Shown here: positions 50,046 through 60,000 of the stretch, one piece after another
How the letters are laid out: every line of letters begins with the position of its first letter
Position numbering within the stretch: position 1 is the stretch's first letter
Source: Micropterix aruncella
Taxonomy: Eukaryota > Arthropoda > Insecta > Lepidoptera > Micropterigidae
Reading direction: 5' to 3'
Length of the DNA: 64,000 nt
Assembly (NCBI GenBank): GCA_944548615.1
Contig: OX155980.1
Location: 248,001-312,000, forward strand
Translations under genes and position numbers: made by a program
Notes under the pieces: generated by a model
What the model saw: only the letters and a program-made list of their open reading frames with translations
The model's database searches: none
Told to the model about the DNA's origin: nothing

Positions 50046-53000
50046 TCAATTGTCAGCTAGTAGCCCGGTACTTCTTACCAGACTAAGTAGGTCACTGACC
50101 TTCAAGTTGGGCAGATCGCTGGGTTCGAGAAAGGCTCGTCCCAGTAAACTGTGTCTTTTGGCGGCGAGCCCTGGACAGCGGCCAACAATGTGTATGCTGT
50201 CTTCAGGTTCCTCGCCACATATTCGGCAATCCTTGCTCTCAGTCAAGCCAAGGTTGAATAGATGAGCTCTAAGGGTCGTGTGTCCGGTGAGGAGACCGAT
50301 AGTGGTTCTAAGGTTCTTCTTGCTCATGTCAAGTAGGGCCTTGGTTTTCTTCTGTAGTGGTTGCTCCATCATGGCTTTTGCCTGGCGACATCCCTGACTC
50401 TGTTTCCAGGAAGCCCGATGTTCCTGCTCCAAGCAGTCCCTGATGATTTTCTTACCTGTAGCGAAGGGGACCCCTACAGCTGGCTCCACTGGGCAATCCA
50501 GTGTGCCCAGTTTTGCCAGTCTATCGGCCTCTTCGTTTCCGGGTATGCCTTGGTGACCCGGTATCCACATTAGGGTGATTTTGTTGGATTTTCCCAATTT
50601 GTTGAGCTCCTGCATGCAGTCCCAGACCACAGAAGATTCTGTGGTGGCTTTAGCCAGAGCGTCCAGTGCTGCTCTGCTGTCAGAGCAGATGAGGATTTGT
50701 CTGTTTTTTACCTCAAGTCGACTTTGTAGTTTTATGCATTCCAATATGGCAAGTACCTCGGCTTGGAAAACCGTAGCGTATTGTCCAAGGGGGATGCTGA
50801 TTCTGTGGTTGGTTTTGGGTCCGTACACGCCTGCCCCAAAACGTCCATTTGTTCCTGAGCCGTCGGTGAACCAGGCGTCTGCGTTGTGGCTTTGAAGCCA
50901 CTGCGGATTTTTCCATTCTTCCCTGGTGGGGATTAGGATTTTATAGGATTTCTCTACCGAAATTTTTTTCCGTAGTCGATCCTGGGTCAGAGTGAATGGG
51001 CTTTTGTGGAGGAGGTTTAGCTCAGGATGATTGTGCCCTCCACGCTTCCACTCGCCCAAACACTTCAGTCTGTATGCTGTAAGTCTGGCGGAGTGGATGA
51101 TGAGCTTGTCCAGAGGCGGGCAGCAGAGTGCCACCTCTAATCCCGCTGTTGGGGTGGTCTTCATGACGCCAGTTGCAGCCCTCAGGTAGTTACCTTGAAG
51201 GCTTTTAAGCATTTTTACTGTCTCAAGCTTTTTCACCCTGGACCACCAGACTATTGCAGCATAGGTTAGTCTAGGCAGCAGTACTGCCCTGTAGAGCCAT
51301 AAGGCGACCCTGGGTTTGAACCCCCAGGTTTTTCCCATGACTCTTTTGCACGTCCACAACGAGGCATAGAAGGTTGTTCTCTTGCGCTCGAGGTGGTGCT
51401 TCCAATTGAGCTTTGGGTCTAGATAGACTCCAAGGTATTTAACTACTGTAGCGTATTCTATCTCCTTATCCCAGAGCTTGAGACACTCAACGGGTTCGGG
51501 TTTGTATTTTCTGGTGAAAATCATGGCCTTAGTCTTGCTTGGATTAGCGGATAGACCTCTGGCCTGGCACCAGTCTTGGGTGGTCTTAAGTGCTTTGTCC
51601 ATGAGCTCCTTAAGTATTGATAGGAAGTTTCCTCTGACTACTATGGCCACGTCATCAGCGTAGCCGTAGACAGAGAGGCCTAGGTTTTGTAGATCTATTA
51701 GGAGTTCGTCTACAACGATGCTCCACAAGAGGGGGGAGATGACTCCACCCTGTGGACAGCCCTTAGCAGGGATTCCCGTGATGGAGGTGTCGCCTTGATA
51801 GACGGTCAGATTCCTATTTGATAGCATACTCAATGTCCAGTCAATAATGGTCCCTGGTATTCCTCGTCTGTGCATAGCGTTTTTTATAGTTGCATATGAT
51901 GTGGTGTCAAATGCTCCTTCGATGTCCAGGAATACTCCCAGAGCGTAACCTTTCGCCGCTAACTGTGTCTCTATTGTGCTCACCAGGTGATGTAGGGCAG
52001 TGTCCGTAGATCTGCCCTCCCTATAGGCATACTGAGCATCAGCAAGCGGTTGAAGAGCTAGGTGGTTGTTTTTCAAGTAGCCGTCAACTAGTCTCTCCAG
52101 TGATTTCAGGAGAAAGGAGGTGAGGCTAATGGGTCTGTACTCTTTGGCAAAGATGTGGCCGTTCCTGCCTGCCTTTGGAATGAACGTGACTCTTGCACTG
52201 CTCCAGGCATGAGGGACGTGTCTGAGGGCTATGCTCGCTCTGAGTACCTTTGTTAGAGGGCCCAGCAGCTGGCTTAACCCTTTTTGTAGTAGGACTGGGT
52301 ATATTCCATCCGGTCCAGGTGATTTGTAGGGGTCGAAGGTGCTCACGGCCCATTCTACTGCTTTTGGATTAACTATCTTGGCTGCAAGGGCCCACTCCCT
52401 GGGCTTGTGGAGCCTCTTGGAGTTCTCCCCTGCGGCAATTGGGTGTGAGGATTCCTGGAAGCCCGGAAAGTGTGTTTCCATTAGGAGCTTCAAGGTTTCC
52501 TTGGTGTCGCTTGTGTGTCCCCCCTCTGGTCGTTTAAGGCATCCCAGCTGGGGGCGGTTGTTAGAGCTGAGGATCTTGTTGAGCCTGGAGGCTTCGGAAG
52601 CTGTTTCCACGCTCTCACAAAAGTCCCTCCAGCTTCTTCGTTTGGCTTTAACAATGGCCTTGTTGTATTCGTTTCGGGCGTTTTTGTATTCCTCCCAAAG
52701 ATGTTGCGAGTTAGTGTTGTGATTTCTCGCCCTATTGAAACACCTTCTCAGCGTAAGCCTGAGCTTGGTCAGCTCTGGGTTCCACCATGGGACCTTTTTT
52801 GAGAGGTTTTTTTGTTTCAAAGGGCAATTCTGCTCGTAGGCGTCTATAACGGCATTAGACAGTGATAGTGCAGCTGTTTCTAGTTGCTCTTTGGTGTGGA
52901 ATCGATTCGGAACCGTGGTGAGCTTGATAGCCAGGTCCCTATCGAATCCTTCCCAGTTGGTATTTCTAGGGTTGCGAGCCCACTGAATTTCCAATGAGTG

Positions 53001-53597
53001 CCGAAGCGTTAGATGGATCTGCCTATGGTCCGAGCCTGAGGGTTCATCTGAGACCCTCCAGTCTTGAACCAGGTCGGCCACTTCTTTTGTGCAGATCGTG
53101 ATGTCCAGTACCTCCTGTCTTCTTGAGTCTATGAAGGTAGGTTCTGTTCCTCTGTTGAGGATGGTGAGTTCATTGCCTAGGATAAAGTCATGCAGGCTTA
53201 CCCCCCTCGGGTTTATGTTGGAACTACCCCAGCACACGTGGTGGGAGTTCGCATCGCAACCCAGAAGGAGTTGGAGCCCGCGTTGTTTCGCATATGTCAC
53301 TAGGTTGGTTATATCTTCTTGCGGTGGCAGGTCAGTGGAGTCATAATGCATGTATGCTGACCCAATGAGTAGATCCACCGTTCTGTCTCCTGTCAAGTTG
53401 ATTTTTGTTAAAACGACCGTTAGGTCATCGCCGCTGAGTTGTGGCAGAAAAGTGGCTGTGACGCCCTTAGTGACCACGCAGGTCCTGAGTTTCCGAGTCG
53501 GTTGGGCCTTATGAATGGTTCCGCAACCTCCTAATCCACTTATAGTATCCCTAACAATCCAAGGTTCTTGGATTAGTGCTATTATTTCTTGGTGGTC
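50046..53597 (-). CDS. LINE ORF2: endonuclease, reverse transcriptase, RNase H and CCHC finger, intact frame
   Basis: 1183 codons without a stop, opening from an in-frame TAA at 53598-53600 with no start of its own; GTG at 53477 is an internal codon (residue 1 below). The EEP endonuclease keeps 'LIQEPW' upstream of residue 1, 'SAYMHYDS', 'GCDANSHH' (D75, N77) and 'SDHR' (149-152). RT spans about 380-690: 'YKSPGPDGI', 'VFLDIEGAFD' (D518, D524), 'GCPQGGVISPLLW' and the catalytic YADD (606-609). RNase H has D872, E907, D933 and D985. A C-x2-C-x8-H-x4-C finger (1084-1101) follows. All catalytic residues are present. The architecture fits I/LOA-type LINEs. Only the start of the endonuclease domain and any ORF1 are missing, so this is a young 5'-truncated copy. 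Confidence 0.95.
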   Translation of the reverse strand, partial: DHQEIIALIQEPWIVRDTISGLGGCGTIHKAQPTRKLRTCVVTKGVTATFLPQLSGDDLTVVLTKINLTGDRTVDLLIGSAYMHYDSTDLPPQEDITNLVTYAKQRGLQLLLGCDANSHHVCWGSSNINPRGVSLHDFILGNELTILNRGTEPTFIDSRRQEVLDITICTKEVADLVQDWRVSDEPSGSDHRQIHLTLRHSLEIQWARNPRNTNWEGFDRDLAIKLTTVPNRFHTKEQLETAALSLSNAVIDAYEQNCPLKQKNLSKKVPWWNPELTKLRLTLRRCFNRARNHNTNSQHLWEEYKNARNEYNKAIVKAKRRSWRDFCESVETASEASRLNKILSSNNRPQLGCLKRPEGGHTSDTKETLKLLMETHFPGFQESSHPIAAGENSKRLHKPREWALAAKIVNPKAVEWAVSTFDPYKSPGPDGIYPVLLQKGLSQLLGPLTKVLRASIALRHVPHAWSSARVTFIPKAGRNGHIFAKEYRPISLTSFLLKSLERLVDGYLKNNHLALQPLADAQYAYREGRSTDTALHHLVSTIETQLAAKGYALGVFLDIEGAFDTTSYATIKNAMHRRGIPGTIIDWTLSMLSNRNLTVYQGDTSITGIPAKGCPQGGVISPLLWSIVVDELLIDLQNLGLSVYGYADDVAIVVRGNFLSILKELMDKALKTTQDWCQARGLSANPSKTKAMIFTRKYKPEPVECLKLWDKEIEYATVVKYLGVYLDPKLNWKHHLERKRTTFYASLWTCKRVMGKTWGFKPRVALWLYRAVLLPRLTYAAIVWWSRVKKLETVKMLKSLQGNYLRAATGVMKTTPTAGLEVALCCPPLDKLIIHSARLTAYRLKCLGEWKRGGHNHPELNLLHKSPFTLTQDRLRKKISVEKSYKILIPTREEWKNPQWLQSHNADAWFTDGSGTNGRFGAGVYGPKTNHRISIPLGQYATVFQAEVLAILECIKLQSRLEVKNRQILICSDSRAALDALAKATTESSVVWDCMQELNKLGKSNKITLMWIPGHQGIPGNEEADRLAKLGTLDCPVEPAVGVPFATGKKIIRDCLEQEHRASWKQSQGCRQAKAMMEQPLQKKTKALLDMSKKNLRTTIGLLTGHTTLRAHLFNLGLTESKDCRICGEEPEDSIHIVGRCPGLAAKRHSLLGRAFLEPSDLPNLKVSDLLSLVRSTGLLADN

Positions 53598-53600
53598 TTA

Positions 53601-54242
53601 TGTATGTTGTATCAAATATGTAGTCTGCTTGTTTTGGTACAGCTACGAAAAGAACACAGCTAAGCACATTTGAGGTCCAGGTCCGTCTATTTTGTTAGTA
53701 ATACTTAAGTTACGGCATACAGTTATGAGGTACCGGTCTCAATTATATTCTTCAAAAGAAGCAATTATATTCTTCAAAAGAAGTTAGTGAGAGACACATA
53801 AGACTGAATTTTGCAATGCTCTTTCTAAAATATATATACTTACCCCTGTTTTACAAAAACCATTTATTAAATCACAAAAAAAGTATTTTTCTTTTTTAAC
53901 CTTTTAATAAATTGTAATACAATATATCGAAATCAGGTAAAGTTTTGTCCCAAAAAAAGATTCCAAACTTAAAACAATTTTCTTGCATTTGAAAGAAGCA
54001 CAAAGATATACGGTATATAAAAATACTATTACCTACTAGCAAATATCTAATTATGTTTCTGTGTATATGTAGGTATATACGGAATTGTCCGAAATAATAA
54101 AAGCAACAAATAGAAAATGATTAAAAAAATATATATTCTTTGAACTACTCTCCATTAATATCAATGTATATTTGCATTTGCACAAACAAACTGTTTAAAA
54201 AGTAATTTCAATCCGAGGTTAGGGTTGCTAAAATGGCCGATT
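53601..54242. other. AT-rich, no gene seen
   Basis: Begins at the truncated 5' edge of the LINE. Contains a 22-bp direct repeat at 53747-53784 (ATTATATTCTTCAAAAGAAG occurs twice). No gene recognised. Confidence 0.45.
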
Positions 54243-54829
54243 TGAACGCTTGAACAACTGGGGTTGTCGACTACAGCGGGCGAGCCCGTCACCTCAGGAA
54301 GTTTTAACGATTAGTCGTTCTGTCTCCCTGGAGTGAGCGCAGAAGGACAAAACAGTCCACCGTCTAATTACGCTGCAAGCCCGTAAGAGGCCAACGCCTT
54401 AACCGCGAGATAGCCAGGAGTGTTACCCGGCGGGCCTATACTCACCCCCTTACTTCCAATTGTGACCAGATGACTCCAGTCTCTCGATTGGTTACGAGTT
54501 CGAGGTCGCTTGCGCGGCCCTCTCCCTTACGAAGCGGTGAAACGGTGTTTACCAAATCTATTGCGGACCACAGCGTCCTTTGCCCGGCTGTTCATCCAGG
54601 ATCGGGTAGCCGATGGTCATTTCAAGAGCAGTCGCCGTAAGGTCCGCAACCACCACCGCTCTATAGAAAACAGTACTGCTTCCAGACTCCCCCGACTGTT
54701 AGTCAGAGTGCACAGTCGATTGGCTTACGCCGAACGGTGCACAGACCGTCCAGGAGCGCCAGAAGGTTGATTCCCAGGGGAAACTAACCATAAGGCCAGA
54801 GTCCTACCCAGGCACTGAACGCTTGAACA
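54243..54829 (-). repeat. Family D retroposon D9 with 14-bp TSD, 5'-truncated
   Basis: The body 54257-54815 begins ACTGGGGTTGTCGACTACAG and stops at GTCCTACCCAGGC, lacking about 110 bp present in D10. Flanks: TGAACGCTTGAACA at 54243-54256 and 54816-54829. Always losing the same end identifies that end as 5', so the element is read on the minus strand. Note that GAACGCTTGAAC also recurs at 54841-54852, so the local sequence was already repetitive. Confidence 0.85.
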
Positions 54830-55574
54830 GTTAAACGCAGAACGCTTGAACGCAGAAGTCCGAATGCCGTTCAAGTGCAGTCTGCTCGATTAGCGGACCG
54901 CCAGCGCGGGTATCGCAGCACAATAGCATATCGCCGCAAGAAGATGCCACGGTACTCCCGCCCTTAATCCTTTCACCATAAGGTGCCTGAACCGTCGAGC
55001 ACGTTGCAGTGGTAGACGTTACTGGTCCTGAACAGGGCCAGTCAACTGAATCACGGATCCGGATCGCTATTTTCTTGATTAAAATACCCCTATATTTAAC
55101 GAGCGGTATGAGTACTCGCATCACTCGGTTGAGGTCATGCGACGTTATGGGTTTAGCTATATTTTATGGTTACATTGTAAATTGTGGTTACATATCCTGA
55201 TTTTGAAACAATTTTCTTAAATTCGCATCCAAAAATAGACGCAGAGCACCGAGAAACTTATTAGACTTTCGAAGACCCACACTGCTGATAAGTCATGCAC
55301 AGACATTCAATGTCAAGTGATTATTGTTTAATTATAGCTTATTAAAACATTTATTGAATGAATCCAGTTATTTATCTGGCATAATACTTATATCTAAATA
55401 ATATGTTGTGGTCATTGTTTTTTTTTGTAACTGACCTAGGTACACATGTAGGTTATGTTAAGGTTATTTAATCAACGAGGAGACAAAGTATTATGAACGC
55501 AAATTTTTTAAAGAGAGATTAAGGCGGCATTTGAGACGATTAAGAACATTTACAGTTGGAAGTCTATTTAGGTG
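54830..55574. other. No gene recognised
   Basis: A moderately GC block at 54850-55130 leads into AT-rich sequence. ORFs on opposite strands at 54831-55200 overlap and show no motif. Confidence 0.4.
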
Positions 55575-56400
55575 TATGTGTGTATTCAAATCAAATCAAA
55601 ATGTTCTTTATTCATAGACACAATTAAATATTATTTTTAATTTACGTTTTGTCATTTACATAATCAGATATTGTATAGTATGCTTTTTTATACAATTTTG
55701 CTTTGATGGTAGCTTTAAACTTATTTACAGATAGTTCTCTAATAGTATGAGGAAGTTTGTTATAGAAGCGTATACATTGTCCCAAAAAAGAATTGCTTAT
55801 TTTGTGGAGACGAGTAGCACGTACAACAAGGTTATGCTTATGTCTAGTATTAACATTACGAGTATCGCTTTTTTTTTAACTTGTCAATATTCTTGTGAAC
55901 ATACAACAGATTTTCGTATATACCGTAGGTATATAGTATATTGTGATGCAACAGTAAGAATATTTATCTCTTTGAATTTTTCTCGAAGTGAAACTCTAGG
56001 ACCAAGTTTATATATAGCTCTTACAGCACGTTTCTGTAGTATAAAGATGTTATTGATGTCCGCACAGCTTCCCCAGAGAAGAATCCCATAGGACATAATG
56101 CTATGAAAGTAACTAAAGCATACTATTCTTGCTGTATCTACATCAGTCAGCCGCCTTATTGTTTTAACTGCGTATGCCGCAGAGCTAAGTTTTCCTGACA
56201 TTTTCTCAATTTGTGGGCCCCATTGTAATTTGGAGTCAATTGTTATCCCTAGAAACACAGTTGAAGCAACAGGCTCCAGTTTAGTTCCATTTATTTCTAC
56301 ATTGGTTTGTACCTGCTTAACATTAGGTGTAGAAAATTTAATCACTTTGGTTTTTTTTCATTTAATAGTAGGTTATTTACATTAAACCAATGGACAACTT
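55575..56400 (-). pseudogene. Jockey-type LINE 3' portion
   Basis: On the minus strand 'VNNLLLNEKKPK' (56385-56350) leads into the open frame 56345-55884: 'FSTPNVKQVQTNVEINGTKL', 'ASTVFLGITIDSKLQWGPQI', 'LSSAAYAVKTIRRLTDVDTA', 'FHSIMSYGILLWGSCADINN', 'FILQKRAVRAIYKLGPRVSL'. The C-terminus continues in another frame ('NVNTRHKHNLVVRATRL', 'LGQCIRFYNKLPHTIRELSV') to about 55650, with the 3' end near 55590 (AATAAAGAACATTTTGATTT on the minus strand). The catalytic box lies upstream of the break at 56400 and is missing. Same family as 24330-25100 and 29910-30475. Confidence 0.88.
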
Positions 56401-56637
56401 TTGAGGTTATTCCTCCAGGAAAGCGCCCAAACGTTAATCTGTTAATTTGGCATGCAAGGATCATTTGGTGATGGCAAGTTTCGGTAAGTTAAGGTTAAAA
56501 TCGGTTCATCAGAGGGCGCACTAGTCATACTTAGATCTTGAAATTTTGGACTTATCGACTTCGTTTTTTAGTACACAGATGCCTTGTTATGCCAAAATCA
56601 CATTGAATTTTCGCCATTTGGTATATTTGCGTTAACC
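56401..56637. other. Short spacer with dispersed-repeat phrase
   Basis: Contains TGCAAGGATCATTTGGTGAT and GGGCGCACTAGTC, echoing 9970-10055. No coding content. Confidence 0.4.
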
Positions 56638-57430
56638 ATTGAGTCCCGAAGATTGCTTCCCGGCCATGCAGGAATCGAGGGAAATGAAAAAGCCGACGAA
56701 CTTGCTAAGGCGGGAGCAGAGGGAACGTTAAACGGCCCTGAACCTTGCTGTGGCGTGTCAAAAAGCCTTGCAGAACCTAATTCTCAAACAAATATGTTTA
56801 GAACAATCCGTCAACCACTGGAACAGCATGCCAGGGTTGAATCAATCCAAAGCGCTAATTAAGGCCTACGATCCTAAGACGGTCCGTGAGGCCTTATCGC
56901 TTAATAGGAACAATCTACGCATACTGGTAAGGGCGCTCACGGGACATTGTGTCCTGAACAAACACATATTCAACCTCAAGCTCCGAGACACAAAAATGTG
57001 CAGGTTCTGCCAAGGGCAGAGGAAACTCCTCTGCACCTCATGTGCGAGTGTGGCCCGCTGATGCGTAAAAGATACACCCACTTAGGTGGTCATTACCTCC
57101 AACCTGAGGAGGTAAACAATCAGGCGCCAAAAGCCTGTTGCTTTTCTTAAATGACACGAGGCTTAGCGCAGAACTATAGTAGGTGGCAAACACAATAGAT
57201 CAGCCATGGTAGAAGTGTTACAAGGCTCATAAAGACCTTAGAAAAGCCCCACACAACAAAAAAATAACCATTGAGTCAAACGTGTCTTATCCGTGGCGTT
57301 CTCACTATCCGCGCTCGACGCCGACTATCCCTTTCAATAGGATCAACCTCCTTCACGAAGAGGCATCACGCTTAAAATCCTTCCATAAGTCCTTGGCTAC
57401 TTGACCGGAAATTTTAGGGTGATTCAACCG
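56638..57430 (+). pseudogene. LINE RNase H C-terminus and zinc-knuckle tail, frameshifted
   Basis: Frame 1 'LPGHAGIEGNEKADELAKAG' (56658-56717) is the last RNase H block (His and Asp). After frameshifts come 'YDPKTVREALSLNRNNLRIL', 'RALTGHCVLNKHIFNLKLRD' and the finger 'CRFCQ...ETPLHLMCECG' (56999-57057, in two frames). The 3' UTR continues to about 57430. Architecture as in the LINEs at 17803 and 50046, but the sequence differs (SFLVRALTGHC against TTIGLLTGHT), so it is a third RNase H LINE lineage in the window. Confidence 0.85.
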
Positions 57431-57736
57431 ATTTCTTTTACATTTCTTTTCTTGAATTGTATTGTTTTAATATTTAAATCGACCAATTGCTCGGTATGTA
57501 CGTACGCCTATTATAGTTATTGGAATTAATGAACAATGATGATGATAATCTTTTACACTATTTTCGGGCCCATTTGAGTATATCCACAATAGTAATAACA
57601 GCATTCAGCGTTGCTTCTTTTAAACTTTGCAGAGTTAACCGGCCCCAATTAACTAGGGCTTTTTGCTGTAAGATACGACTAACACTGATATATTTTTATT
57701 TCGCTAACTACATTATTTAATTAAAATATGATTTCC
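57431..57736. other. AT-rich, no gene seen
   Basis: No motif. It ends where the PLE fragment starts. Confidence 0.4.
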
Positions 57737-57977
57737 CCCATGATCCGGGAAGCCATAGAAATAAGAAAAACCCTGAATTTCAAGAGAGGCGACAATTTAA
57801 AACCGATTTCAAACGACGTTTCCTTATGTGCTCAATGCCCATCACTGAGCGCAAGAACGTAACACAAGATAACAGTGAGTGTTGTGTGCACGGCGAATTT
57901 TCGAAATGTGCGCGCTTCGAACTCGCCGCCCACCGCCGTTTTAATCTGCCAACGCTAATCAACAACGGATGACGATT

Positions 57978-58030
57978 GACAGCCTCTGACGACGGCGGTT
58001 GCAACATCGCCGAAACGTCAGGTGATGCAT
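57978..58030 (+). ncRNA. Hammerhead-ribozyme-like motif in PLE 3' region
   Basis: In order: GCCT (stem I), CTGACGA (57986-57992, matching the CUGANGA core), stem II GGCG/CGCC around a 10-nt loop, GAAAC (58012-58016), GTC (58017-58019, expected cleavage after C) and AGGT (stem I partner). All core bases are present, but one extra C lies between the core and stem II, and stem III is two pairs without a loop. Minimal hammerheads of this kind are known from Penelope-like elements, where they may act as dimers. Activity is unproven. Confidence 0.5.
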
Positions 58031-58085
58031 ACTTCACTCAGTAAATTCGTTTTTATCCCATTTATAATGTCAAACAACTACGATA

Positions 58086-58757
58086 ACTAGGGTTGTCGAC
58101 TACAGTGGGCGAGCCCGTCACCTCAGGAAGTGTTAACGATTAGTCGTTCTATCTCCCTGGAGTGAGCGCAGAAGACTTGAGGACAAAACAGTCCACCGTC
58201 TAGCTACGCCACAAGCCCGTAAGAGCCCAACGCCTTAACCGCGATATAGCCAGGAATGTTACCCGGCGGGCCGACACTCACGCCCTTACTTCCAATTGTG
58301 ACCAGATTACTCCGGTCTCTCGATTGGTTACGAGTTCGAGGTCGCTTGCGCGGTCCTCTCCCTTACGAAGCGGTGAAACGGTGTATGCCGAATCTATCGC
58401 GGACCACAGCGTCCTTTGCCCGGCTGTTCACCTAGGATCGGGTAGCCGATGGTCGTTTCAAGAGCAGTCGCCGTAAGGTCCACAACCACCCCCGCTCTAT
58501 AGGATACCGTACTGTTTCCAGACTCCCCCGACTGTTAGTCAGAGTGCACTGTCGATTGGCTTTCCCGCACGGTGCGCAGACCGTCCAGGAGCGCCAGATG
58601 GTTGATTTCTAGGGGAAACTGACCATAAGGCCAGAGTCCTACCCAGGCTCGCACTTCATGCGTGGAGGCCGTCGGATAGGTGTTGACCTGTGAGTGTGAC
58701 CAACTCTGAACAGAATGGGTCTTCATGGCCATCTCAGCAAGGGCCCATTAACTCCCT
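58086..58757 (-). repeat. Family D retroposon D10, full length with 14-bp TSD
   Basis: A 672-bp non-coding element, ACTAGGGTTGTCGACTACAG to GGGCCCATTAACTCCCT, bounded by AAACAACTACGATA at 58072-58085 and 58758-58771. The target is a PLE whose uninterrupted relative is at 29640-29655, giving an empty-site comparison. The inferred 3' end (left here) carries the hairpin GGGC-GA-GCCC. There is no A-tail and no clear Pol III box. ORFs within are not conserved among copies. Confidence 0.9.
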
Positions 58758-59006
58758 AAACAACTACGATAGTCCGATTCCATACGTTACTTAATTCACT
58801 ATGACGTTTCCAACATTGCCAAAAAACGTGATTTGATTAATTTACATACATTAACTCCTGCAGAGAGTTAACTCCCTCGGACTACTATCTCAAATTGATT
58901 GTATACACTGTACTTATTTCCAATGATTACGAGTATGAACGGGCGGGAGTTTGGAAGGTTGAAAGGGGAGGTTGCAGTTTGGAGGGCAGTCGAAGTGCAT
59001 TTCGTT

Positions 59007-59206
59007 NNNNNNNNNNNNNNNNNNNNNNNNNNNNNNNNNNNNNNNNNNNNNNNNNNNNNNNNNNNNNNNNNNNNNNNNNNNNNNNNNNNNNNNNNNNNNN
59101 NNNNNNNNNNNNNNNNNNNNNNNNNNNNNNNNNNNNNNNNNNNNNNNNNNNNNNNNNNNNNNNNNNNNNNNNNNNNNNNNNNNNNNNNNNNNNNNNNNNN
59201 NNNNNN
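59007..59206. other. Assembly gap (200 N)
   Basis: Exactly 200 unresolved bases. ORFs spanning the gap are artefacts. Confidence 1.
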
Positions 59207-59434
59207 CAAGAAAGTTTTTGTGTAATTACGCGGGCTTGTAAACCATTTGATTCACAGCATCCACTTTCTACGCACTTAAATATTGCCTAATCCTGAATTA
59301 GATTAGAATTAGACAAAATAAACGTTTTGGCTATTCTCGAGTTAGCACATTTTAGAACTAGCCCGAAATTGTATTAAGGAGTGGAGAGAGTGGAGGGTTC
59401 AGCTGGTTTGGCTAAAGAAACCAAGATTTAATAA

Positions 59435-60000
59435 ACTTGCTGTCAGCAGCGGATCCAGGCGCGGCATTCGAGGGGTATCAATTGCAATGGGGAAGCCCTC
59501 ACTCCAGGCAGTTATAAATACATCAAGCCACCCTGTCTGCCATGGAGTGAACGTAAAAGACTTCGAGGGCAATACAATCCACAATAAAGATTCGCCGGCC
59601 GTAAGAGTGTAACTTTTTTTCCGACCTTACAGCGAGGCACTGGGAAGGGAGGAAACCAGCGATCTAGCCTCTCCCCTTTACTACAAAATTTGGACGGATT
59701 CTCCGTCCTTCAATCTGGTCACAGATTCAATGTCGCTTGCACGGCCTATACCTGACGTTAGACATAATTCAGCTTGAATTTATCGCGGACCAAGGCGCTC
59801 TATACCCGCCAATATCACACGGGATCGGGTGTTCAAGGGTATTTTCAAGGATAAATGACACCAGGCCGACTATCTCCGCTGCTTAGGAAGTGTACATATG
59901 TTTCCAGACTCTCCTGGGTATTCGCCGGAGTGCCTAGTCGATTTGCTAACCCCCGGGGTTTGGGTTCTTCTGAATTAGAACCTCCGATCCCAACTGTCAA
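59435..60000 (-). repeat. Family D retroposon, copy D11 (divergent)
   Basis: Diverged, resembling D1 and D8. Diagnostic phrases are CATGGAGTGAACGTAAAAGAC, GCCGGCCGTAAGAGTG, TTATCGCGGACCAAGGCGC, GGGATCGGGTGTTCAAGG and TATTCGCCGGAGTGC. The 5' end (right side) is missing. Confidence 0.62.

Larger units (their letters stand above)
57737..58780 (+). mobile_element. Penelope-like element 3' end (family 2) interrupted by a family D retroposon
   Basis: 57737-57940 encodes 'MIREAIEIRKTLNFKRGDN', the conserved end of the PLE endonuclease region, matching 28815-28870. The 3' region follows (57955-58085 and 58772-58780), colinear with 29515-29655 but without the 470-bp insert found there. Family D copy D10 splits it at 58085/58772 with a 14-bp duplication. 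The element is truncated on its 5' side and has no GIY or YIG core. Confidence 0.78.

Noticed and set aside
54841..54852. Extra GAACGCTTGAAC beyond the D9 duplication
   Set aside because: It is a local repeat of the target region, not part of family D; it lowers certainty about the exact TSD edges but does not remove the match.
58868..59290. ORFs spanning runs of X
   Set aside because: They cross the 200-N gap and are artefacts.
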